This document shows, in pieces, positions 25,840-34,500 of a stretch of DNA of 51,404 nt. Source of the DNA: Chloroflexota bacterium (lineage in GTDB: Bacteria > Chloroflexota > FW602-bin22 > JACPRP01); the NCBI GenBank assembly GCA_016210495.1, contig JACQUC010000145.1, positions 1 to 51,404 of the forward strand, given 5' to 3'. Position 1 is the stretch's first letter, and the number at the start of each line of letters is the position of its first letter. Under the pieces are notes generated by a model. The model made no database searches and was not told the DNA's origin. It saw only the letters and a list, made by a program, of their open reading frames with translations. The position numbers and the translations under genes were made by a program.

Positions 25840-27324
25840 ATGACGTCGCGCAACATCAGACGGCTCGGGCCCATCGTGGCTAGCTTTGCCGTGATCGTAC
25901 TCCTGACCGGTGCGGTGGTTCCTCTTAATGCTGTGCCGCGCGATCGCGTCCTCGTGGCAGGCGATCCTTATTTTCTGGCCGGCGTCAACTACCCGTGGCG
26001 CACGTATCAGGACTTTGGCACTGGCGCCTGGGGGCATTCGGGAATCAGCGCACCCACCACCCGCGCCGAGGTGGAAACAGACTTCGCTAACATGGCTGCC
26101 CGCGGCGTGCGCGTCGTGAAGTGGCGTATCTTCAACGACGGCCGCTACAGCCCCGAGTTCGACGAGCAAGGATACGTCACCGGCCTGGACGACATGTTCT
26201 TCGAAGACGTCGACGCTGCTCTAGAAATTGCCGAGAAATACGATATCTACCTGGTGTTCACGCTGTTTTCCAGCGGCTTGTGGATCTCGGGCTGTGAGAG
26301 GGAGGGGGTTCGTTTTGGGGGACACGCGGACGTGCTTGCCGATGCGGGCAAGCGCCGATCTCTCGTTCAGGAAGCGGTGATCCCCTTCCTTCGCCACGTC
26401 GGGCGAAATCCCCGCGTACTGGCTTACGAGATCATCGCCGAGCCAGAATGGGGTATCGTGGAGCTGAATCCCGACGAGGACGGCCGCGTCAAAGTGCCTC
26501 TGGCAGGAGCCCGTGCCCTGATCAAAGACATCGCCCAGGCGGTCCACTTCTACAGCGGCGCGCTGGCGACCGTCGAGTCCAATCGTGCGCGCCACATGCG
26601 CGCGTGGCGCGGCCTCGATCTCGACTACTACACCTTCAGTTGGTACGACTGGCTTGAGCCCTACGATCCGCTCGACCAGCCCGCCAGCGCCCACGGCGTC
26701 GACCGTCCGGTGGTCATCGGCGAGTTCCCGGTGGCAGAGAGCAAGTATTACGACCTGGAGCAGGTGCTCGAGATCGCCAAGCACCAGGGCTACGCTGGCG
26801 CTTTCGGCTGGAGCTACTGGGGCGGTGACCACTACGGCCAGTTCAATGAGGTTTCAGAGCGCTATGTCGCGTGGATGCGCGATAACTGGCGACAGGTGAA
26901 CGTGGGTCGCGGCCCGCTGCCCGAGCCAGGTGCGCCACTGCTGCCCCTGCCTTACACCGCCTTCATCCGCCAGCTCGCCGGCTCAGGCGATCGGTTGAGC
27001 CTGGAGGTCGAGGTCCAGATCCGTGACGGCGGCGACTACAGGCTACAGTTCTTCCTCCAGGAGCTAGGAAACCAGTCATACCGAACGTTGGTCGAGCGGG
27101 AGACCGCTTTCGGTCCCAACGGCGCCGTGCGCTTCAAGATCACGTTTCTCGGCCTGGAGGATGCACGGCCCTATAAGATCAACCTGGGCCTGTTCGACGC
27201 CACGTGGAACCTGCGCAAATGGTTCGACGGGCTGACGATAGTCTACATGGAGGGCGGCTCGATTGCGCCGCCGGACCTCTCGCCTCAGGCGCTGGAGGAT
27301 CCGTGCTATGAGGCCAAACGATGA
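25840..27324 (+). CDS. Secreted GH5-like glycoside hydrolase
   Basis: 494 residues from an ATG at 25840 preceded by GAGG. A signal peptide is visible: basic start, then LGPIVASFAVIVLLTGAVV, with cleavage around residue 30. The TIM-barrel domain (about 40-345) shows GVNYPWRTYQD near its start, VVKWRIFNDG, a probable acid/base Glu in LAYEIIAEPEWG and a probable nucleophile in PVVIGEFPVAE, as in clan GH-A (GH5-type) enzymes. The usual Asn-Glu-Pro is Ala-Glu-Pro here. A beta-rich C-terminal domain (about 375-480) may bind carbohydrate. The polysaccharide target cannot be named. It is monocistronic and divergent from the two-component operon. Confidence 0.75.
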   Translation: MTSRNIRRLGPIVASFAVIVLLTGAVVPLNAVPRDRVLVAGDPYFLAGVNYPWRTYQDFGTGAWGHSGISAPTTRAEVETDFANMAARGVRVVKWRIFNDGRYSPEFDEQGYVTGLDDMFFEDVDAALEIAEKYDIYLVFTLFSSGLWISGCEREGVRFGGHADVLADAGKRRSLVQEAVIPFLRHVGRNPRVLAYEIIAEPEWGIVELNPDEDGRVKVPLAGARALIKDIAQAVHFYSGALATVESNRARHMRAWRGLDLDYYTFSWYDWLEPYDPLDQPASAHGVDRPVVIGEFPVAESKYYDLEQVLEIAKHQGYAGAFGWSYWGGDHYGQFNEVSERYVAWMRDNWRQVNVGRGPLPEPGAPLLPLPYTAFIRQLAGSGDRLSLEVEVQIRDGGDYRLQFFLQELGNQSYRTLVERETAFGPNGAVRFKITFLGLEDARPYKINLGLFDATWNLRKWFDGLTIVYMEGGSIAPPDLSPQALEDPCYEAKR

Positions 27325-27457
27325 GGGCAGAGGCCTCGATACAGTGTCTGTTCCAGCGTACACGGCGAGTGCAGAGGGAAGCCAATTCCTCTGGTTCGTC
27401 CCCCAAAACCCCGAGCCGAAAGAAGACCCCACTGACCCGTGCGCATGGGCGCAGGAT

Positions 27458-27485
27458 TTGCATTTTTTGCAAAATACAGTAGAAT
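27458..27485 (+). promoter_or_regulatory. Promoter with internal palindrome for the HTH/PIN pair
   Basis: TTGCAT (27458-27463) and TAGAAT (27480-27485) with a 16-base spacer. The spacer contains the perfect palindrome TTTTGCAAAA (27465-27474), a plausible operator for the antitoxin encoded immediately downstream. Confidence 0.55.
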
Positions 27486-27509
27486 ATAGGATAAGGAGGG
27501 CCTGGCACT

Positions 27510-27887
27510 ATGACATGCGTACTGACCAAGCGCGAAATCCAATCTATCCACCGGCTGGCACAACAGATGGAGAAGCAAGGTATGGTTGCGGAGAGCACGA
27601 CGCTGCGCAACATTCTCCGCGTGGGTAGTGAGCGCGGCGAGGTGCGTGCATCCGTTGCTGCCCAAATACTGCACGTTACGCCGCAGACGGTTCGCAACTG
27701 GGTCAGGCGGGGCCTGCTCCACGGACGCATAGATGATACCGGCCACATTTACGTTGCAACCGAGGAATTGAGATCGGCCATTGAGATGGATGCTGCGATG
27801 CCCTATCGGCCCGCGTCGGCGCCGGACATCAGTACGGAGGACATCCTCGCGGAGATCGCGGCCGAGAGGGCGGAACAGCACGCCTAG
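27510..27887 (+). CDS. HTH (excisionase/MerR-like) antitoxin
   Basis: 125 residues with AGGAGGG nine bases before the ATG. The middle part, VRASVAAQILHVTPQTVRNW then VRRGLLHGRIDDTGHIYVAT, is a winged helix of the excisionase/MerR type. The C-terminal tail (PDISTEDILAEIAAERAEQHA) is acidic and helical, as in toxin-binding antitoxin ends. A PIN gene follows after 78 bases on the same strand, a known antitoxin-toxin combination. The operator-like palindrome in its promoter fits autoregulation. Confidence 0.72.
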   Translation: MTCVLTKREIQSIHRLAQQMEKQGMVAESTTLRNILRVGSERGEVRASVAAQILHVTPQTVRNWVRRGLLHGRIDDTGHIYVATEELRSAIEMDAAMPYRPASAPDISTEDILAEIAAERAEQHA

Positions 27888-27965
27888 CAGCGACAGAACG
27901 CCTGGCATTCGCCGTGAGGATGGCTAACCGACGATTCGGCGTGAGCACGAGGCTGGAGGTGAGCG

Positions 27966-28529
27966 GTGGGCAAGGGCGCGGGGCACGAGCGCCGACGGTG
28001 GTCGCTTGAGCCAGTGGCGGATGAGTTCAGTGTATGGACTCCGAAGGGACTGGCTGCCGTCATTGACACAAGCGTCTTCGTCGCCGCCCGATTGTCCAAG
28101 TCGGCGCAGCCGGCTCCACCTCGCGAGATCATTCGGGCAGCCGGGGCCGCCTACGATTCCTTTACCAGCCTCGCCATTCTTGGGGAGGTCGAGAGGGTGC
28201 TGGCAAGGCCGAAGTTCAATTATGCCGTTGGCGAGACGCGTCTTTGGCTTGATCCGTTCATCCGTCGTAGCCGTCAGGTGAGCGATAGGGATATCCCAGG
28301 CAACTACGCGGGGGCGCTCCGCGATGACGAGAAGGACAACCCGGTGCTCAAGACCGCCTTGGCAGTGAACATCCACGAGGAGGGACAGCGAGCCATCAGC
28401 GCGGCCACCCAAAGCTACGGCTGCTTCATCGTCTCACTGGACAATGACTTTCAGCCAGGCCGAAACGTCTGGGGATGGACGTTCATCCGGCCCATTGCTT
28501 TCTGGGGCATGTTGCGGGCCATCGATTGA
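27966..28529 (+). CDS. PIN-domain toxin (COG1569-like)
   Basis: 187 residues from GTG at 27966 with GGAGG about six bases upstream. AAVIDTSVFVAA carries the first Asp, SLAILGEVERVL the Glu, and RDDEKDNPVLKTALAV the central acidic residues. SLDNDFQP is the last acidic element. The N-terminal 30 residues are an extension beyond the usual PIN start. Paired with the upstream HTH protein it forms a type II toxin-antitoxin module. The long DDEKDNPVL motif puts it in the group annotated as toxin component of the PIN family rather than classical VapC. Confidence 0.75.
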   Translation: MGKGAGHERRRWSLEPVADEFSVWTPKGLAAVIDTSVFVAARLSKSAQPAPPREIIRAAGAAYDSFTSLAILGEVERVLARPKFNYAVGETRLWLDPFIRRSRQVSDRDIPGNYAGALRDDEKDNPVLKTALAVNIHEEGQRAISAATQSYGCFIVSLDNDFQPGRNVWGWTFIRPIAFWGMLRAID

Positions 28530-28773
28530 GTGTGCGCTGGGCAGTCAAGCTGAGTCGTCGGGTCTCTTGGTGCGTTGCCATCACCCACAAATTGGCTGGG
28601 TAGATGCTGAGTGGAGGGCATGTTCCCAGGGCAGGGGTCAAGCCAGAATAGAGTGACGATCTTACATCGTGAGGCGAGTCGCCGGCTACACAGTTCGACA
28701 TAGCAGCTGTTATCACTAGCTGGCGCAGGTTTGAACCCAGCCATTACGACAGTCTCCTGTTGAGCCGGACCAT
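28530..28773. other. Non-coding gap before the displaced permease fragment
   Basis: No frame with recognisable homology, no good promoter and no repeat is visible. It is the sequence immediately to the left of the permease 3'-end fragment and therefore the left flank of the putative island. Confidence 0.4.
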
Positions 28774-28963
28774 CTACCGCAAGAACCGCTCGAGGGTGAG
28801 GACTCGGAGGGCGACGGCCGTAAGGATGGTGGCGACGGCAAGGAAGGCGACGCCGAGCACTACCGAGCGGAGCACCCCGCCGGGCAGCAGCGCCATAGCA
28901 GCCATCACCAGCAGGACTGTCGGGCCGAGAAGCGCGCTAGATGTGGAGTAGACGAGCGCGGCT
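28774..28963 (-). pseudogene. Displaced 3'-end fragment of the ABC-2 permease gene
   Basis: This stretch nearly duplicates the 3' end of the permease gene at 37634-38377, in the same orientation, and includes its TAG stop (28776-28774) and the codons for ERFLR. Long blocks are identical, for example around 28785-28930, with only scattered substitutions. About 70 bases of the parent (roughly 37797-37854) are missing, and the deletion ends lie in GCGCGC repeats, which suggests slippage. Similarity stops around 28963, exactly where the hsdR remnant begins. It cannot encode a transporter. It is best read as the displaced end of the gene left by an integration or recombination event. Confidence 0.85.
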
Positions 28964-29060
28964 CGCGGTCGAACCCCTCACGAGCGACCGGCACATAGCC
29001 ATTCTGGAGGAGGTGGTATTCGATGACGGTCTCGAAGGCGGCTTCGTTGGTTCTGCTCAT
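28905..29060 (-). pseudogene. hsdR remnant: first 33 codons of a type I restriction subunit
   Basis: An ATG at 29060 begins MSRTNEAAFETVIEYHLL, then QNGYVPVAREGFDRE, the typical N-terminus of type I restriction subunit HsdR. After residue 33 the sequence enters the permease fragment and runs out of frame to a TGA at 28905. The nuclease and helicase motor domains are absent. The ATG overlaps the stop of the DUF4411 gene by four bases, so the gene was once translated in the same operon. Confidence 0.75.
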
Positions 29061-29554
29061 AGATTCCTCCCCAGTACGAAACGAGCACGCTCACGACGCA
29101 GCATCGCGAAGGGCGTCATGCACTTGATGCCAAGACCTATGCAGACATCCGGGATCTTGATCTTGCGAGTCGAAGTGGAAGGAATCTCGTGCGTGACGAC
29201 GGTGTGGCCACCCGCGTGAGCCTGAGCGACCAGATAGTAGTCGGCGATCTGAAGAAACGTGCTGACAGCCGCTGGATCATAGCGCCGACCTGTCGCCCAG
29301 GTGCTGACAGCGGCCAGCGACGGCAACGCAGCCGCATCGGGCCGGAGGAAGAAGCCCTCGCCCCGGGCTTCGGCCCATTGCGACAGCTCGTCCGCCAGGG
29401 CCAGCACCTCGTCGCCGACCTTCTCGATGCTGAAAACCTTGCCAGCCTTGTTGGTCTCGACGAGCCATTCCCAGAACGCCGGGCAGAAATCGAGTCCGTA
29501 ATGCAGGTTCTTCGCGCTAATGAAGACGTTGGCGTCGAGCAAGTAGGCCATCAC
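29057..29554 (-). CDS. DUF4411 PIN-like toxin
   Basis: 165 residues. MAYLLDANVFISAKNLHYG has the first PIN-type Asp, and the line GLDFCPAFWEWLVETNKAGK is characteristic of the DUF4411 family. IADYYLVAQAHAGGHTVVTH and IKIPDVCIGLGIKCM complete the fold. DUF4411 proteins are PIN-related and are usually encoded after an XRE-ImmA/IrrE protein, forming a toxin-antitoxin module. That is the arrangement here, with a four-base overlap with the upstream gene and a four-base overlap with the hsdR remnant downstream. The gene looks intact, unlike the restriction genes around it. Confidence 0.8.
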   Translation of the reverse strand: MMAYLLDANVFISAKNLHYGLDFCPAFWEWLVETNKAGKVFSIEKVGDEVLALADELSQWAEARGEGFFLRPDAAALPSLAAVSTWATGRRYDPAAVSTFLQIADYYLVAQAHAGGHTVVTHEIPSTSTRKIKIPDVCIGLGIKCMTPFAMLRRERARFVLGRNL

Positions 29555-30696
29555 ACACTCAAGCCCAGACGGAATCCAAGATCGCGGAACGTCGCCATCT
29601 TCTTGAATCCGAGCAGGCGGAAGGCCTCGGTGAAGGACGACTGTCCCTCCAAAGTGCTGGCCACCAGGGCACGGGCAAATCGCTTGCCCGTCCTGGCGCC
29701 GAGCGTCAGGTAGAAATCGCCGCCGCTTCCCTTCGGAAGCCCGCGCAGATGCTCGAGTTCCGCCTCGTACGCCGCCCAGTACTCGTCGCGCGTGAGGCCG
29801 CCGGCGTCGTGGATACGGCGCAGAACGACCAGCTTGCTAACCTTGAACCGGCGTGCCAGGCGCTCCATCTCGGCACGCAGGTCGGCGCGGCGTTGGTACT
29901 CGTCGCGGACGACCTCCAGCGGCACGAGCAGCTCGGCAGCAACCTGATTGGACCACCGCTCAACCACGTGTTCTGGCGCCGAGGCAACCTGCGTGTCGGA
30001 GAGGGCCGACTGGCCGAGCCAAATATGTACGAGCTCGTGTGCCAGCGTGAACATCTGTGCAGCCTTCGAGTCCGCTCCGTTGATGAACACGAGCGGGGCC
30101 AGGGCATCGGCCAGCGCGAACCCGCGAAACTCCCGGGGATCGAGCTTGCGCCGACTGTTGCTGCCCACCACGCCACTGACCATAACAAGCACTCCCAACG
30201 CGTCGGCCTGCCCGATGAACCGGCGCAACGCGAGGGTCCAGTTTGGTATCACACTTCGCTCCTCGACGTCGAACCCGAGGGCGTGGCGAATAAGCACTGC
30301 AGAACGAAAGACATCGTCCTCCACGCGCACCGAGCCCACGAAGGAGAGGGGCGGCTCCCCCACGGAACGCGCGTAGCCCCGGTACCACTCCTGGCGTTGC
30401 TGGCAGAGGTACAGGGTATCGAGCAGGTCAGGGCTTGGGCGTCTTATTCGCTCATCTGCGATGGTGCGGAAATCCGGAATCGGCACACTCTCGACCGGCG
30501 GCTCTGGCAGGAACAGGTAGCCAACCGGCGTGTGCGTTGCATTGGCAAATCCTTCGAGCTGCTTGAGCGTCGGCTGCCTCTCGCCGCGCTCCCAGGCCGG
30601 CAGTTGCGGAATGCGCTGCGCCAACTCATCCGGGTTCAACCCAGCGCGCTCATATGCCCAGCGCAGCATGTCCGGCTTGACTTCGACGCGCGTCAT
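29551..30696 (-). CDS. XRE-ImmA/IrrE metallopeptidase-type antitoxin
   Basis: 381 residues. The N-terminal HTH (about 8-55; LNPDELAQRIPQLPAWERGE, then RQPTLKQLEGFA) is followed by an ImmA/IrrE domain with the zinc motif AHELVHIWLG (about residues 216-225) and the downstream helix EHVVERWSNQVAAELLVP that supplies the third ligand. The C-terminal 110 residues are helical. Such proteins act as antitoxin-regulators of DUF4411 toxins or as protease-type derepressors of mobile elements. The gene begins inside the hsdM remnant (ATGA overlap) and ends inside the toxin gene, so all were read as one operon. Confidence 0.83.
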   Translation of the reverse strand: MTRVEVKPDMLRWAYERAGLNPDELAQRIPQLPAWERGERQPTLKQLEGFANATHTPVGYLFLPEPPVESVPIPDFRTIADERIRRPSPDLLDTLYLCQQRQEWYRGYARSVGEPPLSFVGSVRVEDDVFRSAVLIRHALGFDVEERSVIPNWTLALRRFIGQADALGVLVMVSGVVGSNSRRKLDPREFRGFALADALAPLVFINGADSKAAQMFTLAHELVHIWLGQSALSDTQVASAPEHVVERWSNQVAAELLVPLEVVRDEYQRRADLRAEMERLARRFKVSKLVVLRRIHDAGGLTRDEYWAAYEAELEHLRGLPKGSGGDFYLTLGARTGKRFARALVASTLEGQSSFTEAFRLLGFKKMATFRDLGFRLGLSV

Positions 30697-30878
30697 CCGA
30701 CGGCCTCCCTCTCGTGCTCCGCCAAGACCTTGGCCTTCGTGAGGATGCGGACACAGTCGAACCGACGGAGCACCGTCATCGGCAGCATGACGCGCTCGTA
30801 CTGCGGGGGCCGGTAGGGTCCGCGCAGCAGGTCGGCGATCTGCCAGATCAGGTTCGCGAAGTAGCTGTGGTCAGGCAT
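30693..30878 (-). pseudogene. hsdM remnant: N-terminus of a type I methyltransferase
   Basis: 61 codons starting MPDHSYFANLIWQIADLL, then RGPYRPPQYERVMLPMTVLRRFDCV. This is the characteristic beginning of HsdM, the N6-adenine methyltransferase subunit of type I restriction systems. The frame ends after AEHEREAVG, so the SAM-binding and NPPF catalytic parts are gone. The stop overlaps the ImmA gene start by four bases, which shows how the deletion joined the two. As it stands it may serve only as the translational leader of the toxin-antitoxin genes. Confidence 0.8.
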
Positions 30879-31526
30879 ATCGGATCGTCTTCCTTCAGTA
30901 TCGACGCGACAACCGCCATTCCGTGCGGACGCATATCACTATGGCGGCACTAAGGCGTTTTTTTGTGTTCCCGTGCGGCCGCCCGCGGCATCGGCAGGTG
31001 AGCTGACACACGGAGTTTAGCACAGGAGGGCCGATCAGTAAACTGTCTTGGTTCAGCATGTGCGCCTGTGCAGTGAGAGATCTTGGTGCTCGGTGTGTTC
31101 GGCGTGCCGGGCCCCATCAGAGACCTGTTTCCTTAGCTTTGTGTGTGCTCACACGCGTTAGGTTTTCTGATAACAGGTGACGTGCCCGAAAAGTCACCAA
31201 CCCACGTTCGGTCAATATTTCGAAGTCAGCATATTGCCCTGCGAAACACTCTACGCCAGGTTCCGCGGATCATCAGCTTGCACGTATTCATCGCAGGCAT
31301 TGCTTATGGTAAAATTGCTTCGGTTACAGAGCTTCGTGCTCTATTCAGCCGGAGATCAATGCGTTGATGTACGAACCAAGACGGCAAGGTAGGGCTTGGG
31401 AGGGGATATTTCTGGTTCCCCGGCTTTTGGCACGAACCTTGTGAATTTGGGTGCGAATTCCAATTCATAGACTGCAGGGCACTGGACTCTTGAAAGACGC
31501 CGGTTCTATTTCTGTGGGGGCAGTTG
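30879..31526. other. Intergenic region between the RM skeleton and the NACHT gene
   Basis: 648 bases, less GC-rich than the genes to the left. No frame has recognisable homology. CCGCCAT (30913-30919) and ATGGCGG (30941-30947) could pair, and a run of seven T lies at 30958-30964, but the spacing does not fit a normal intrinsic terminator. It should contain the promoters of both diverging genes; I could not identify a convincing pair of boxes. Confidence 0.4.
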
Positions 31527-34500
31527 GTGGCAGGACAGCATTACAATTGGAAACGATACTGGTGTCCACGGTCGGGTAGCTTCAGGCTATCTGAACGGGG
31601 CTATCTGTACGATCCAGATTCGAAAAGGGGAAACTTGTACAATCCCGATCTGGTACCGTTCGAGTCCATTGCTAGTTCCCAATGCTTAGTCCTGCTTGGC
31701 GAACCAGGTATTGGCAAGTCTGAGACGATGAGGATGGAGAGGGCCCTAATCGATTCTCAGGTGGCTGAAGCCGGCGGACAGACCCTCTGGATCGATCTTA
31801 GGGCTTTTCAGACTGATGGCAGGCTGTGCCAAGAGCTCTTTGGGAACGAGGCTTTTCGCGCCTGGGTGGAGGGCTCGCACCAGTTGCATCTTTTCCTCGA
31901 CAGCTTAGATGAGTGCTTGCTGCGCATCAGCACCTTGGCGGTGCTGTTGGTTGATGAACTTCGTAAGTACCCTCTGGAGCGGCTTTGGATCCGCATCGCT
32001 TGCCGCACGGCTGATTGGCCAAGTGTCCTGGAGAATGGGCTGAAGCACCTATGGGCCAGCGATGCTCTGCAAGTCTATGAACTGGCACCGCTGCGCGAGC
32101 TTGATGTGGTCGAGGCGGCAAGAGCGAATGCTTTGAATTATGACGCGTTCTTGGGCGAAGTGGCTCGAATGGAGGTCGCCCCGCTGGCCATCAAGCCAGT
32201 CACGCTGCAGTTCCTTCTAAACACGTACCGGAAGACGGGTAGCTTTCCCCAGACGCAGACAGACCTATATCTGGACGGATGCCGCCTTCTCTGCGAGGAG
32301 ACTAATGATAGTCGGCGTGCCTCCCGACTCACGGGGACCTTATCAGGCGAGCAGCGCCTTGAGGTTGCTTCCCGCACTGCGGCAATCACCATGTTCGCCA
32401 ATCGCTTCGCCATCTGGACTGCTGCTGATCGTGGCGATGTACCTGACGAGGATGTGACCAATGAATCATTGTGCGGCCTAGCAGAGGTGGCCCACGGGAA
32501 CGAATTCCCCGTGGACGAGGCTGCCGTCAGGGACGCGATTGCGACTGGGCTGTTTTCTTCCCGCGGGCCGAGTCGAATGGGGTGGGCGCACCAGACCTAC
32601 GCCGAATTCCTCGCCGCGAGGTATCTTGTGCAACGTGGGATGACGATCCCACAAATTATCAGCCTTATCCGCCATCCTGGTGACGCAGAGGGGAAGTTGA
32701 TCCCACAACTGCACGAAACGTCAGGCTGGCTTGCGACAATGGTCCCCGATATTTTCAGGCAGGTGATGACGTTCGATCCAGTGGTACTCCTGCGAAGTGA
32801 TGTGGCTTCAGCCGATGTTCAGGATCGAGCCGCTTTGGTGGAGAATCTGCTACAGCTATTTGAGCAGGACAGGCAACCGGACAGTCTTGATGACCGCTCA
32901 CGTTACGCGAGGCTCCTTCATCCCGGTCTAGTCGAGCAGCTTCGCCCCTATATTCGCGATACGAGCAAAGGCATTATCGTGCGAAGAGTGGCCATTGACA
33001 TCGCTGAAGCCTGTCGACTACGCGCTCTTCAGGAAGACATCGCTAACGTCGCCCTGGACACGGCGCAGCCTTTGCCAATTCGCGTTAAGGCTGCACGTAC
33101 CACAGGCCGCATTGGTGGTGATGAGACTCGTGCCCGGCTAAGAATACTGATCACGAATGAAGGTGTAGACGACCCGGATGACGAGTTAAAGGGTTGTGCA
33201 TTGCAGGCACTGTGGCCTGGCCTGATGAGCACGGAGGAGCTTTTTTCTGTTCTCACGCTTCCTAAGCGTGAGGCACTTGTCGGTGCCTATTACATATTTG
33301 TGGCCGTAGACCTTCCGAAAAGTACCCTCTCGATCAAGCTAACGGTGGCGCTTGATTGGGTTGCGAATCAACGAGCAAGTCACAACTTGCCCATACCATT
33401 CCGCAAGCTGATTAGTGCTCTAATGCTAAAGGCATGGGATCAACTGGAGTCGCCAGGCACGCTGGCGACCTTTGCCAAAGCCCTGCTATCGAGGTTGGAA
33501 CAGTTTGACTGGTATTTCATGGATGAAGAGTTCGCGCGATTTTGCAGCGGTGTAGATGCCAATGATGAAAGAAGGCGACGTGTGCTCGAGGCTTTGCTTC
33601 CAATGCTCTCGGACCCCACGAGAGGCGCAGTACTTCTCGTGCATTCGCCTGTCCTGCTGATTCAAAGACGCGATGTGAGTTGGCTGCTGGACCATTTGCA
33701 CAACGCTGAATCACAACCTACGAAAGAACTCTTGGCACAAGTGATAAACAGAGTTCTCGATCGGTGTAGTTTCGATCAGTTGGATGCTGTTTTCCTCGCT
33801 AGCCAGGATGACCCAATCCTTGCCGATGCAGTAGGTTGGCGCTTCAAATCGGTGCGCCTGGATTCTCCCGAAGCGCAAAGAATGAAGACGGATTACCTTG
33901 AGCAACAAGAATGGGAGTCTGGACATCGGGATCGTCCCGTGTTGCATCCGAAACCGTCAGATCAGCTTGCCCGTCTCTTAGAGGTGCTTGAGGCCAGTAA
34001 CCTGGAGGCATGGTGGCAACTGAACATGGTGCTGATGCTTGAACCCGATGGCAGCGATTCGCTCCCCAATGATTTCGACCCAGATTTAGCCACGAGTCCT
34101 GGATGGAAGGCAGCAGACGCTTCGACAAGGCTTAGGATTACTGAGGCCGCCAGACGCTATACAATGGAGTGGGACCCTCGCACGAAAGAATGGTTGGGGA
34201 CGAACACCTTACATCGCCCGGCGTTGGCAGGTTACCGTGCGCTTCGACTGCTGTTAGGAGAAGACAAAGCCTTTGTCTCTGGGCTAGAAGCAGACATTTG
34301 GAGAAGATGGGCGCCTATCATACTCACGTATCCGCTATTGTCTGGCGATGAGGGTGACGAGTTGGATCGCGAGCTCGTTCGAATAGCATATGACCACGCG
34401 CCGTCAGAGATCATCGAAACCCTAGTTACCACAATAGATAAAGAGAACGCAGCGCTGGACCATATCTTCATCACTCGGAAGGTAGAGTCATGCTGGGATG

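Noticed and set aside
30913..30964. Hairpin CCGCCAT/ATGGCGG followed by seven T as a terminator
   Set aside because: The loop is over 20 bases and the T-run lies 10 bases beyond the stem, so it does not meet the usual intrinsic terminator form. No plus-strand gene ends there.
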